Both the position numbers and the translations under genes were made by a program. The notes beneath the pieces were generated by a model. It saw only the letters and a program-made list of their open reading frames with translations. It was not told the origin of the DNA and did no database searches. Shown here one piece after another: positions 45,321 to 54,081 of a stretch of DNA of 64,000 bases; position 1 is the stretch's first letter, and the number at the start of each line of letters is the position of its first letter. The DNA is from Paenibacillus glycinis (GTDB lineage: Bacteria > Bacillota > Bacilli > Paenibacillales > Paenibacillaceae): positions 248,001 to 312,000 of the forward strand of contig NZ_JAAAMV010000003.1 of the NCBI RefSeq assembly GCF_009909185.1, written 5' to 3'.

Positions 45321-46162
45321 TGTCCGTTACCTGCCTTTCCCGTATTGCCCGCGTTTGCCGGATTGCCTGCATTTGCCGGATTAAATTGAAGCCTGATGTA
45401 CTGCGCCGTCTTATTGTCGGAACCGAGCCATACCATGAGAATGTCGCCCGCCTGCAGATCGGCCGCTTTCATCGTATCGGTCGTGACGCCGTTCTGCCCG
45501 CGTCCGAACTTCACGATCTCGGTGTCGGCATTCACGGGAACGGTAATCTGTTCGTCCGCGAACTTCATCTGATTCGCGAAGCCTCCGCCTCCGGGACGTC
45601 CGCCCGGCCTGCCGCCTTGGCCCTGGCCTTGATCGCCGGTTCCTTGGCCGCCGGCAGATTGACCTCCGCCGGTTTGTCCGCCAGCCGCCGGCTGGTTGCC
45701 GCCGCCTTGACCGTCAGCCGTCTGGCCTTGGCCGCCTTGGCCTTGACCGCCGGTCCCGCCCGCTCCGCCGGTCCCGCGCTGCCAATTGCCCCGCTGGCCG
45801 CCGGCGCCTCCGCCGCCTTGTCCCTGGCCTTTGGCGCCCTCGCCGCCCTGCGGGCGTTGGCCGCCTCCGCGTCCGCCGCCGAAGGACGGCATATCCGCCG
45901 GGGACATCGTCGATTTCTGCACGATGATGGAATCGCCGGACACCTTCACCACCTTGGCGAAATAATCGGCCGTCCGGTCGGGCTGCTGCGGTCCGCTGCC
46001 GCCGCTGTCCGTTCCCTGCGCCGCTGCTGCTCCGCCGTTCGAGCTTTGGACGTCGGCTTGTCCGCCGTCCGCGGATTGCGTATCGTTTTGCGCGCCGCAT
46101 CCGGCAAGCATGACCGAGATCAACATCGCGGCCGCCATCAATTTTATGCTTGAGCGTTCCAT
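45317..46162 (-). CDS. Lipoprotein with Gly/Gln-rich tract, first gene of the MacAB-like operon
   Basis: A 281-residue lipoprotein: signal peptide with lipobox MLAGC (Cys22), a short beta-rich stretch FAKVVKVSGDSIIVQKSTMS, a Gly/Gln/Arg tract (about 95-195), then a second beta-rich stretch (TVPVNADTEIVKFGRGQNG, AADLQAGDILMVWLGSDNKT) and an Asn-Ala-Gly tail. The two beta segments together look like one small barrel split by the low-complexity insert. The start at 46162 has AGGTGG upstream; the frame is open further 5'. I do not recognise a named family. It overlaps the adaptor gene, so it likely works with the transporter. Confidence 0.8.
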   Translation of the reverse strand: MERSSIKLMAAAMLISVMLAGCGAQNDTQSADGGQADVQSSNGGAAAAQGTDSGGSGPQQPDRTADYFAKVVKVSGDSIIVQKSTMSPADMPSFGGGRGGGQRPQGGEGAKGQGQGGGGAGGQRGNWQRGTGGAGGTGGQGQGGQGQTADGQGGGNQPAAGGQTGGGQSAGGQGTGDQGQGQGGRPGGRPGGGGFANQMKFADEQITVPVNADTEIVKFGRGQNGVTTDTMKAADLQAGDILMVWLGSDNKTAQYIRLQFNPANAGNPANAGNTGKAGNGQ

Positions 46163-46261
46163 AAGGTTTGGTATCCACCTCTCTGATTCGTCTATCGCCT
46201 CCCACATTAGCAAACATAAATGAAATCCGTGTGAAGACGGCATTCGCGGACGAAGCGCGCG

Positions 46262-46297
46262 CAAAAAAACCGGCGGGAACTTTCGTTCCGGCCGGCC
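46262..46297 (-). terminator. Intrinsic terminator of the PhyH gene
   Basis: An 11-bp stem with one mismatch (46271-46281 with 46286-46296), four-base loop, followed on the minus strand by seven T. Confidence 0.8.
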
Positions 46298-46332
46298 TTC
46301 AACCAAGCGTTTCCGTGACGCGCGACGTATGA

Positions 46333-47106
46333 TCAGACGATCGTGAATTCGGGATGGACTTTATCGAAATTCGGGTTCTCGCCGCAAACCATCAGCCCCA
46401 TGCCCCAATCGAAATGCTCCTTGGTCGTCGGGAAGTCCGTCGCGCTGCGGTATTGGAACAGCACGTTGCGGCGGTTGCGGTCGCTGCGGTTTTGCGGCGA
46501 GCCGTGAATCGTCAAATAATTGAAGAACAGCACGTCGCCCGCTTCCGCGATGCAAGGCACGCCGTCCGACACCGGATATTCCTTCGCGTTCAGGTAATGT
46601 CTGCCTACGTGCGGCAGCGTACCTTGTTTATGGGAGCCCGGCATAACGTGCAGGCAGCCGTTTTCCACGTTCGCGTCGTCCAAGTGAACGCTTGCCGCAA
46701 GCATGGTATGCTTCTCGTGCGGGAAGTATGGCGCATCCTGGTGCATCGGGAACGCGGCGCCGTTTTCCGGCGGCTTCACGAGCATCTTGGAATGGTGGAG
46801 CTGCACGTTCGGTCCGATCAGCTGCGACAATACGGACGTCATATTCGGATGCATCAGCGCGCGCAGGAACGAGGCGTCATGGTAATGCACGTCATGGAAC
46901 CCTTTCAGCACGAGCTTCTTCAGCTCTTCCGGCGGAAGGAAATCGCCCTGCCACTGCGCGTTGTGATCGCGGTTCGCCTTCGCGGCGCGATCGATGATGG
47001 CGCCGACCGCCGTGCGCATCTCTTCGACCTCCTGCCGGTTGAACACGCCTTTCACGAGCAGGTACCCTTGTTCATTGTAAAAATCGACGTCCTGTGGTTT
47101 AATCAT
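46333..47106 (-). CDS. Phytanoyl-CoA dioxygenase (PhyH) family protein
   Basis: A 257-residue Fe(II)/2-oxoglutarate-dependent oxygenase fold. Iron ligands are His122 and Asp124 in FPMHQDAPYF and His201 in NYLTIHGSP; the Arg residues in QNRSDRNRRN supply the 2-oxoglutarate carboxylate contact. Bacterial members hydroxylate varied small molecules (for example ectoine); here the substrate is unknown. It is divergent from an AraC-type gene, which is the likely regulator, and carries its own terminator. Confidence 0.9.
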   Translation of the reverse strand: MIKPQDVDFYNEQGYLLVKGVFNRQEVEEMRTAVGAIIDRAAKANRDHNAQWQGDFLPPEELKKLVLKGFHDVHYHDASFLRALMHPNMTSVLSQLIGPNVQLHHSKMLVKPPENGAAFPMHQDAPYFPHEKHTMLAASVHLDDANVENGCLHVMPGSHKQGTLPHVGRHYLNAKEYPVSDGVPCIAEAGDVLFFNYLTIHGSPQNRSDRNRRNVLFQYRSATDFPTTKEHFDWGMGLMVCGENPNFDKVHPEFTIV

Positions 47107-47239
47107 CGTAATAACCTCCTAAGTTGGAATCGCTTTCCCTTGTCTTTATTGTAGACGATTCAAGGACTTGCGATCTTTAGCGAAAGAAGTCAGCTTTTTG
47201 TCTTTTGAAGACATCCTTACGATCGGAGGCAATCGGCGT

Positions 47240-48118
47240 ATGTATCTGTGGAACGAGACCTCTACCTGGTTGAATCAATACGCGCTTCGGCCGAAGACGG
47301 CGGACGCCGTGTTCACCGTCCATTATTGGGGCGTGAGCGAGCATCTGATGTCCAATTTCCTGCATAAGCATTCCTTCTTCGAAATCTGCTACGTGCTCGG
47401 GGGCCAAGGCACCTACTTGGACGACGGGAAGCTGTTCCCTCTCGCCCCGGGAACGCTGTTCTGCTCCCGGCCGGGCATCACGCACTATATCGAATGCAAG
47501 CCGGAGCTTGCGATCCTCTATGTCGCGTTCGAGCTGGAGGAAAGCGGAAGCTCGGAAGCCGCGCGCGCCGCTTTCCAGGCGCTGTCCGAGACGGACGCGG
47601 TCGTCGTCCGGGACGGCGACGATCTCGCCGCCGCCCAATTATGGCGCGCCATGCTCCGCCGCGCCGGCGACCAAGCCTCCCTGCCGGAGTCGGTGCTGAC
47701 GCAGCTCGCCGCTTCCCTCCTGACGGCCCTGCCGTCCGTCTTTACCAAGCCGCCGCAGCGGGAATGGACGGCGCCGAGGCGCAGCGCGTCCGCCTTGCTC
47801 AAGCAGGCGAAGCTGTTCATTACCGATAACCTGAACGACGACGATCTGTCGCTGGAGAAGGTAGCGGCGCAGGTCAGCGTCTCGCCCAGGCATCTCTCCC
47901 GCCTGTTCTCCTCCGGCGTTGACGAGTCGTACACCTCTTACGTCCGCAAGCAGCGCATCCGCCGGGCAGCCGAATTGCTGCGCTACACCGACCGGTCGAT
48001 CAAGGAAATCGCCGAAACGACGGGCTTCGGCTCCGTGCATTATTTCACCCGCACGTTCAGCAGCATCATGAAGGTGCCGCCGGCCAGGTTCCGCGAGGAC
48101 GCGCGGGTGCATGATTGA
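47240..48118 (+). CDS. AraC-family regulator divergent from the PhyH gene
   Basis: A 292-residue regulator with an N-terminal cupin sensor (HKHSFFEICYVLGGQGTYLD, FPLAPGTLFCSRPGITHYIE) and C-terminal AraC DNA-binding domain (about 195-285: LSLEKVAAQVSVSPRHLSRL, KEIAETTGFGSVHYFTRTFS). The ATG at 47240 with GGAGG ten bases upstream is preferred over an open frame beginning 72 bases earlier. The 133-base gap to the divergent PhyH gene should hold both promoters. Confidence 0.9.
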   Translation: MYLWNETSTWLNQYALRPKTADAVFTVHYWGVSEHLMSNFLHKHSFFEICYVLGGQGTYLDDGKLFPLAPGTLFCSRPGITHYIECKPELAILYVAFELEESGSSEAARAAFQALSETDAVVVRDGDDLAAAQLWRAMLRRAGDQASLPESVLTQLAASLLTALPSVFTKPPQREWTAPRRSASALLKQAKLFITDNLNDDDLSLEKVAAQVSVSPRHLSRLFSSGVDESYTSYVRKQRIRRAAELLRYTDRSIKEIAETTGFGSVHYFTRTFSSIMKVPPARFREDARVHD

Positions 48119-48154
48119 CGGGCCGCCGCTCGCGAAGCCCGCGGATGTCCGGGC

Positions 48155-48196
48155 AACAAAAATGGCGTGCAAACCGGTGAACGGTTTGCACGCCAT
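48155..48196 (-). terminator. Intrinsic terminator of the second ECF sigma gene
   Basis: A perfect 15-bp stem (48162-48176 with 48182-48196), five-base loop, followed on the minus strand by TTTT. It also lies at the end of the convergent AraC gene. Confidence 0.85.
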
Positions 48197-48231
48197 GGAA
48201 TTCGAATATGGTCAATGTCCGGAGCGGACGG

Positions 48232-48834
48232 TCAGAAGAAACTGAGCAGCAGCAGGGAGTAGAGCAGCAGCATCTTGCCCCACCGTTTCTTCATGAAATC
48301 CTTGCCCCGGTGAATGCGGGATTTGACGGTGTTGACCGGAATGTTGTTCGCGCGTCCGATGTCCTCCATGGACATCTCCAGCACGTAGCGCTGGTACACG
48401 ACGGTCTTGTACTTCTCGGGTAGCTTCTCGATCATCCCCGCCATCGTGGAGGCGAGCTCGCGCTCGATCACTTCGCCTTCCGGCGTCAGGGAAGCATGCG
48501 GGATGACGTCATGCAGGGACAAATTTTGGTCGGAGTGTGCCGTTACGGGCTGATCCAAAGGCAGCGGCGGGGTCTTGCGGCGGCGCAGCAAATCCAGGCA
48601 AACGTTCTTGCCGATATGGAAAATCCACGTCGAGAACCGTTTGTTCTCGTCGAAGCGGTTCAAATTCAGGTATACCTTCAAGAAAGTTTCCTGAACGACG
48701 TCCTCGCATTCCGTCTTGCTGCGGAGGATGCGATGCGCCATATGAAACAGCTTATCCTTGTAGAGCTCGACCAGCTCTTTGAAGGCCGTCTCGTCGCCTT
48801 GCCTTGACAACATCACTAACTGTGCCTCGTTCAC
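48232..48834 (-). CDS. ECF sigma factor (SigW-like) with hydrophobic C-terminal tail
   Basis: A 200-residue sigma factor close in layout to Bacillus SigW: region 2 FKELVELYKDKLFHMAHRIL, CEDVVQETFLKVYLNL, FSTWIFHIGKNVCLDLLRRR; region 4 LPEKYKTVVYQRYVLEMSME, NIPVNTVKSRIHRGKDFMKK. The GTG at 48834 has AGGAGA six bases upstream. After region 4 the protein ends in MLLLYSLLLLSFF, a short hydrophobic tail that I do not know from other ECF factors. No anti-sigma gene follows; a terminator does. Confidence 0.92.
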   Translation of the reverse strand: MNEAQLVMLSRQGDETAFKELVELYKDKLFHMAHRILRSKTECEDVVQETFLKVYLNLNRFDENKRFSTWIFHIGKNVCLDLLRRRKTPPLPLDQPVTAHSDQNLSLHDVIPHASLTPEGEVIERELASTMAGMIEKLPEKYKTVVYQRYVLEMSMEDIGRANNIPVNTVKSRIHRGKDFMKKRWGKMLLLYSLLLLSFF

Positions 48835-48873
48835 CGCGATTCTCCTTTGCCACCCGTCATCCATCTACCTCTT

Positions 48874-48882
48874 ATTATAACA
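48874..48882 (-). promoter_or_regulatory. Extended -10 promoter of the second ECF sigma gene
   Basis: TGTTATAAT on the minus strand is a perfect extended -10, about 40 bases upstream of the start codon, implying sigma-A-dependent basal expression. Confidence 0.6.
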
Positions 48883-48893
48883 GGAAAAAAAAG

Positions 48894-48925
48894 AAACGCA
48901 TCTTTTATGGCATGCGTTTTTTGTG
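48894..48925. terminator. Bidirectional hairpin upstream of the sigma promoter
   Basis: AAACGCAT / ATGCGTTT (48894-48901 with 48912-48919) with a ten-base loop has T runs on both sides. On the minus strand it sits just upstream of the sigma -10 element and could insulate it. Confidence 0.55.
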
Positions 48926-49208
48926 ACTTTTGTAAAGGAAGTGTTAACGGAGAGCGATCGGCGGCAGGTTGCATGAGTGCTGGTAATTAATCTGGCCAGG
49001 AAAATTCGTATCGTGCACCAACTTTTAATGCAGGATTGCGCGCAGTTTTATGGAATGAATTACCGGGAGAATTCATGCAGACACCATTTAATAATGTGAT
49101 CAGATAAATTGAGACTAAAAATAAACGAAGAGTCGGTGCGGTGCATGAGTTATGATGTGAGGTTTTTCAAACTTCCCGGCTGGGATCGACAAGCATCACG
49201 AAGGATAC
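48926..49208. other. AT-rich intergenic stretch
   Basis: About 280 bases with base composition unlike the neighbourhood. An ATG at 49145 starts a 34-codon frame (MSYDVRFFKLPG) which may be the true beginning of the following gene, separated by a frameshift. Otherwise nothing is recognised. Confidence 0.4.
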
Positions 49209-49496
49209 TTGATTACCGACAGCTGCGCCATTACTTTTTATTTTCCTGACACCGAAACGGTTCGAATCTTGACTTTAAGTATTTCGGGTAACGAAGAAGC
49301 CTTCGAATTCATGAGTGCTTTGCATGAGCGCACCGGCTGGAGCGCAGCGGATGAAGTATTGATTGATTTCGATGAAGATTCCACAAGTGGTCTCCAATAT
49401 TGGAGAGGTACGCTGGATGTTATACGAGAACACGCCGGACTTATGGTTAATGAACGATCTGGAACAAACAAACATTGGTGGCAGTTCTGGAAATGA
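49209..49496 (+). CDS. Hypothetical protein, possibly frameshifted at its 5' end
   Basis: A 95-residue acidic protein opening at a TTG (49209) with AAGGA close upstream. The sequence (LITDSCAITFYFPDTETVRI, EEAFEFMSALHERTGWSAAD, ending KHWWQFWK) looks like a real alpha/beta protein but matches no family I know. The in-frame codons before the TTG read GIDKHHEGY with no start, while a different frame from ATG 49145 reads MSYDVRFFKLPG; joining the two by a one-base change near 49178-49190 would give a more natural N-terminus. Its AT-rich codons differ from the neighbours. Confidence 0.5.
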   Translation: MITDSCAITFYFPDTETVRILTLSISGNEEAFEFMSALHERTGWSAADEVLIDFDEDSTSGLQYWRGTLDVIREHAGLMVNERSGTNKHWWQFWK

Positions 49497-49635
49497 CGTT
49501 TCCGGGTTTGAAGAATGAGCTGCCGTCCGCGAGAAGCGCGTTGCCGCGCTTGACCCGGGCTTCAACCGGGACGGGCTCCGTGGGAACGCGCATCTCGTTT
49601 CCGGAACGTTTGCGAGCAACGATGATCGCCGAATA

Positions 49636-49678
49636 AAACAGCCTTAGTTCGGCGGTCGCCGAGCTAAGGCTGTTTTTG
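49636..49678. terminator. Bidirectional terminator
   Basis: A long hairpin (AAACAGCCTTAG / CTAAGGCTGTTT plus an inner GGCG-rich stem) has TTTTT on the plus strand and TTTTATTC on the minus strand. It separates the AT-rich islet from the DUF6259-like gene. Confidence 0.8.
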
Positions 49679-49697
49679 TCGCGTTATCCAAATCTCC

Positions 49698-52442
49698 CTA
49701 TTCCTCGTACACCTCGAACTCCGAGAACTGCGCGGCCGGCCAGGCCGAATTGCTTCGGACGACAAGCCGCACATGCCGAACCGGTGCCCCGTCGAGCTTG
49801 ATTTCGACCGTGTTGCCCGCTGCCGGGTCGAACGCATAGCCCTGCTCGGGAGCCAGCGGCTTGAACGTCTTCCCGTCATCGCTGCCTTCGATCGCCACCT
49901 CCTGCACGCGCGATTCCCACGCGTCCATCGGCGGCAGCTTGAGCACGAGACGCCCGACCTTGCGCGAACTGCCGAGATCGACGGTCAAGCTTTGCGGGAA
50001 TTTGCCGCTGGCGCTTTCCCAATAAGTGAACGGGTCGCCGTCGACGGCCAGCTTTGCCGTCAGCTCCGCGTTCGCATCCGTATCGGACGCCGCTTGCCGC
50101 CGGAGCGCGAGGTTAACGGAAGTCGCCGCCTTCTTGAACGGCACGTCCCGAACGGCGCTGATTGCGTCCGCGGGCGTCAGCGCGACGTATGCGGCGCGCT
50201 TGCCCGATAGGTTGGCGATGAAATCCACCTGCAGCCAATCGTCCTGCTCGCGCACGGGAATATCCGCGATCTTCGCGCCGTCCGCCGCATACGCGGCCGC
50301 GGCGGCGTGCTTCCAGCCTTTCATCGTCTTCACCCGCAGCGTCGTGTCGGCGCCGAGCGGCTGATAGACGCGAATGTCCTTCTTGCCCCGCACTTCCGCC
50401 AGCAGATGCTCGCCGGGATCGAGGTCGAAGCCGTTGTAGCGGACGTAGCTGCCCGCGCGGACATCGCCGTCATGCGACCGGATATCGAAGCCGCCGCCGG
50501 ACAACGTCGTCTGATCGTCCATGCTGTACGGCTTCTCCGTATCCCAGTTGGCGATGACGGTATGCGTGCCGAATTCCGTCCGCGTCGTCGTGGCGTCGAT
50601 CGCGTCGTAGCTCTTCACGACCGCGTCCGCGTAACTCGCGAGCACGTATTTCTGAAACACGCCGATGACGCCGATCCACGGATTGTTGACGCCGGTGTAC
50701 AGATCGCCGCTTAGATTGTAGCCCATCGCCGCGTTCCAACGAAGCAGGTCCATGTTGTCCGTCATCGTCTCCGCGGCCAGGTCGTGCTGGAAGAGCAGCA
50801 CCTTGTCGCGGAAAAGCATGCCGGCGAGCGGGTAGTAGTCCGTATAGCTGGCCGTATTCTTGCGGTAACCTAGCAGATCCCATAGATAGTTCGTGCCCAT
50901 GAAGCCTATGCTGTCGTTCGCCAGGACGTCGATGCCGTCTTCCGTGTACATGCGGGTATTGAGCGTAGCGAAGTAGCTGCGCACGCCTTGGAAGTACGCC
51001 GTCCAGGGATCGGAATTCGGCGCGCCCGTCACGTTGCCCATGAACGGCGCATCGCGAATTCCCCATTGATCCTCGAAAATCCCGTCCACGCCGGCCTCCA
51101 GCAGCCGCTCGTGTTCCTTCGCGATCCGCGACATGACGAACGGATGGTTCGGGTCCATCACGTACCCGCCGTGCTCGCCGTAGTCCTCCCGCAACAGCTC
51201 TCCGTTCTGGTGCTTCACGACGATATCCGCTAGCTTCGTGCCGTCCGGCAGCTTCGCCAGCGTCGGCGAATGCACGCCCCACCAGGAAAAGTTCGTGTAC
51301 GGCACGACCTGGTTGCCCTTCGTCTTGGCATGCTCGATGAACGCCTTGAACGCATCCATCCCGCCCCATCGGTCGTCCGGCGGCATGAAGTCCGGATAGT
51401 TCTCGTCATGGCCGCCCGTCTGAAAGCCGACCAAATGCACGATCCCGCTGTACGGCAGCGCATCGACGTAATCGGCAGCCAACGACGGCCAGGTCTCGTC
51501 GCCCAGCGCCGCGACGTCGAGCTTATACAGCGGAAGCTCGGCGGCATGCGCCTTCTCCGCGCCCAGCTTGTCGTCCAGGCTGCGGTACTCGTCGATCCCG
51601 TTCAAGCTGCTGTAGCTGCCGATGGAATCAGGGTAATCCCCGCCGATCTCCAGCATGACGGCCGGACTTTGCCATTTGCCTCCGGCGGCGGTCCAGGTAC
51701 TGTACTCGTGCACGAAGGCGCTCTTGCCGGCGTCGTCCGTCTGACTCTTGAACCCGAGCCGCGTCGTCGCGACCTGCTTGCCGGCCAGATCGTAGAGCGC
51801 GAGATTGCCGTTCTTCGTGCGCAGCGCCGCGTACGAGGCGAACATGACGCCGGGGTATTGCCCGGCGTAGGCGTTGCCTTCCGTGAAGAACGCCGGTTTT
51901 AATTTGGCGCCCGGAAGCATCGGCAGCATGCCGTCCACGACGTCGTCCGCCGCGAATTTGAGCTCGTACGGGAACCGGAACGACTGCAGCGTATCCCCGG
52001 TCCCGTTCGCGACGGCCGCCTGCAAGGACAGCCGGTTAGTCGCGTCGAACTTGACCGTCACGTCCACCTGCAGCGGTCCGCCGTAATGCAGCGTCAGCTC
52101 CGCGCGCTTCCGGTTCCACGCATAGCCGAACTTGGCGCTTTGCGCGCCGCTGACGGAGGAATCGTCCAGCATGATCCCCTGCCAGAGCGCGCCTTGCCGG
52201 TTGCCCGACGTCAAGCGCTTGCCCGACGCCGCGTCCTTCACGTACGCAATGCCGCCGTTCTTCGCGGAAAACGCGATCTCATAGCTGTCGTTGGCGATGC
52301 GCAGCAATCCGTCATTCTCGTCGAATAGTACCGCGCGCGGCGGGAACAGCGCGCTTCGGGCCGCGAAGACCGTGGCCAGCGCCGCCAGGATCAGCGCCGC
52401 GAACAGCGCCAGTCTCGTGTTTCCACGACCTTGTTTGGCCAT
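49698..52442 (-). CDS. Surface DUF6259-like glycosidase-type protein with F5/8 type C domain
   Basis: A 914-residue protein with an N-terminal signal anchor (about 10-28), a beta-sandwich (about 40-300), a putative (beta/alpha)8 barrel (about 300-650: VHLVGFQTGGHDENYPDFMP, VVPYTNFSWWGVHSPTLAKL, EAGVDGIFEDQWGIRDAPFM), a further beta domain, and a C-terminal F5/8 type C (CBM32-like) domain (about 775-912, KLAVDGDPFTYWESASGKFP). Asp/Glu residues in DGIFEDQW could be catalytic by analogy with related barrels. It is the last gene of a sugar ABC operon, so it probably acts on a glycan outside the cell; the substrate is unknown. Confidence 0.82.
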   Translation of the reverse strand: MAKQGRGNTRLALFAALILAALATVFAARSALFPPRAVLFDENDGLLRIANDSYEIAFSAKNGGIAYVKDAASGKRLTSGNRQGALWQGIMLDDSSVSGAQSAKFGYAWNRKRAELTLHYGGPLQVDVTVKFDATNRLSLQAAVANGTGDTLQSFRFPYELKFAADDVVDGMLPMLPGAKLKPAFFTEGNAYAGQYPGVMFASYAALRTKNGNLALYDLAGKQVATTRLGFKSQTDDAGKSAFVHEYSTWTAAGGKWQSPAVMLEIGGDYPDSIGSYSSLNGIDEYRSLDDKLGAEKAHAAELPLYKLDVAALGDETWPSLAADYVDALPYSGIVHLVGFQTGGHDENYPDFMPPDDRWGGMDAFKAFIEHAKTKGNQVVPYTNFSWWGVHSPTLAKLPDGTKLADIVVKHQNGELLREDYGEHGGYVMDPNHPFVMSRIAKEHERLLEAGVDGIFEDQWGIRDAPFMGNVTGAPNSDPWTAYFQGVRSYFATLNTRMYTEDGIDVLANDSIGFMGTNYLWDLLGYRKNTASYTDYYPLAGMLFRDKVLLFQHDLAAETMTDNMDLLRWNAAMGYNLSGDLYTGVNNPWIGVIGVFQKYVLASYADAVVKSYDAIDATTTRTEFGTHTVIANWDTEKPYSMDDQTTLSGGGFDIRSHDGDVRAGSYVRYNGFDLDPGEHLLAEVRGKKDIRVYQPLGADTTLRVKTMKGWKHAAAAAYAADGAKIADIPVREQDDWLQVDFIANLSGKRAAYVALTPADAISAVRDVPFKKAATSVNLALRRQAASDTDANAELTAKLAVDGDPFTYWESASGKFPQSLTVDLGSSRKVGRLVLKLPPMDAWESRVQEVAIEGSDDGKTFKPLAPEQGYAFDPAAGNTVEIKLDGAPVRHVRLVVRSNSAWPAAQFSEFEVYEE

Positions 52443-52445
52443 GGC

Positions 52446-53951
52446 CTATTCCACTTTGATATTGTTGTAGAACTTCTCTTGCATTTTCTTCGCGGAGCTG
52501 TCGAGTGCCGCTTTGATATCGACGTCTTTCTTGGAGAAGACGGATTGAACGTTCAGCGTCATCTCGGCGTAGTAGTCCTGCGTATTGAACTGCGCTTCCG
52601 GCTTGCCGTCCAGCAGGCTCATGATTTCCGGGCTGTATTGGTACACGTTGTCGTATTTGTCGTAGACCGCTTTTACTTTCTGGCCGTAATCGGAGTTGTC
52701 CGTGAAGTACTGGATCACCGGCGGGATGAAATATTTGTTGTCCGTCTTGCGCTGCTGGATGCTGGCTTCGACCGACTCCAGGCCTTTATCGGAGAAGTAG
52801 TCGAACGTGGCGTATTTGAAGGCCATCTCCTGTTCGTCCTTCGTCGCGTTCGGATTGATGACGAGGAAATCCCCGCCGAGCACGCCCGTGTGCTTGCCGT
52901 TCGCGTCGGCCTTCGGCATCGGATAGACGAGGATGTCCTCCGGCTTCATGCCGCCTTGGTTCAAGCCCTGGTCGACCGGACCGTCCGGACCCGCGATGAC
53001 CATCGCCGTCCTGCCCTGCGCCCAAGCGCCGACCGCGTCGCCCCAGCCGAGCGCGAAGTCCTTCGGAATCGCGTTCGCTTCCCAGGCCAGCTTATGGTAG
53101 AACTCGAGCGCTTTCGCGCCGGCTTCGGAATTGAAGGCCGCCGTGACTTTGCCGCCGTCCACCGTCTGGATCTCGCCGCCCGCTTCGAACAGGAAATTCG
53201 TCCAGTTCCAGCCGGCCTCGTTGCCCTTGCCCATCGGCGCGATGCCGGAAATGCCCTTCTTCGGATCGGCCACCGCTTTCGCCGTGTTCAGCATGTCGTC
53301 CCACGTCCAGTCGTACGACGGTACCGCCACGCCCTTGTCGTCGAGCATCTTCTTGTTCACGACGGTGCCCGTCACGTAGCCCTGCTGCGCGATGCCGTAC
53401 ACCTTGCCGTCGATGATGAATTGGTTCTGCAGGATCGGGTTCATCTGATCCTTGAACTCGTAGCCGTTGAACAAGTCGGTAATATCGGCCGCCCAGCCGC
53501 GCTCGGCCAGGAATTTGCCTTCCGTGGCGTACGTGTTGAACAGCGTCGGCGCTTCGTTCGCGCCCATCTTGATGCCGATCTCGTTGGGATTGTACTGCCA
53601 GTCGCTCTTGACGACCTCCACGTTCGGATACTTCTCGTTGAAGCGTTTGATCTTGTCGTCTTCCAGCGCCCGCTTCTCCACGAGGTCCGGCGTCGGATAA
53701 TAAATGCTGATCGTGATCTTTTTCGCCGGCGCGTCGTCAGTCGCCGCGTTGCCGCCGTTGGCCGCGGCGGCGTTGGTGCCGCTATCGGTCGCTTTCGTGC
53801 CGCCATCGTTCGCGCCTCCGTTGGCCGCTCCCGCATTGCCCGTGTTGCCCCCGTTATTTCCGTTTCCGTCGTTGCTGCCGCAGGCGGTCAATACGCCCGA
53901 CAGCAAGGCGACGCTGGCAAGAATGAATGAAGCCTTGCGAAGCTTTCGCAT
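52446..53951 (-). CDS. Sugar ABC transporter substrate-binding lipoprotein
   Basis: A 501-residue family 1 binding protein. The signal peptide ends in LTAC (Cys24), followed by an Asn/Gly/Ala-rich flexible linker (about 25-75) and the binding fold: YPTPDLVEKRALEDDKIKRF, GIAQQGYVTGTVVNKKMLDD, AVGAWAQGRTAMVIAGPDGP. It feeds the two permeases encoded immediately upstream. The ATPase is not encoded here and is presumably a shared MsmX-type subunit, as is usual in Bacillales. Confidence 0.93.
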   Translation of the reverse strand: MRKLRKASFILASVALLSGVLTACGSNDGNGNNGGNTGNAGAANGGANDGGTKATDSGTNAAAANGGNAATDDAPAKKITISIYYPTPDLVEKRALEDDKIKRFNEKYPNVEVVKSDWQYNPNEIGIKMGANEAPTLFNTYATEGKFLAERGWAADITDLFNGYEFKDQMNPILQNQFIIDGKVYGIAQQGYVTGTVVNKKMLDDKGVAVPSYDWTWDDMLNTAKAVADPKKGISGIAPMGKGNEAGWNWTNFLFEAGGEIQTVDGGKVTAAFNSEAGAKALEFYHKLAWEANAIPKDFALGWGDAVGAWAQGRTAMVIAGPDGPVDQGLNQGGMKPEDILVYPMPKADANGKHTGVLGGDFLVINPNATKDEQEMAFKYATFDYFSDKGLESVEASIQQRKTDNKYFIPPVIQYFTDNSDYGQKVKAVYDKYDNVYQYSPEIMSLLDGKPEAQFNTQDYYAEMTLNVQSVFSKKDVDIKAALDSSAKKMQEKFYNNIKVE

Positions 53952-54081
53952 CGTGATATCCCCTTCTCGCTTTATTTTGCCTTACACGCTCATCATAAGG
54001 GAGGCGCAGGCAAAGCAGAATGTGTATTCCTATGTCGATCATGTGCAGGTCTACGATAGACGAACGCCCTGCGGCAATGCC

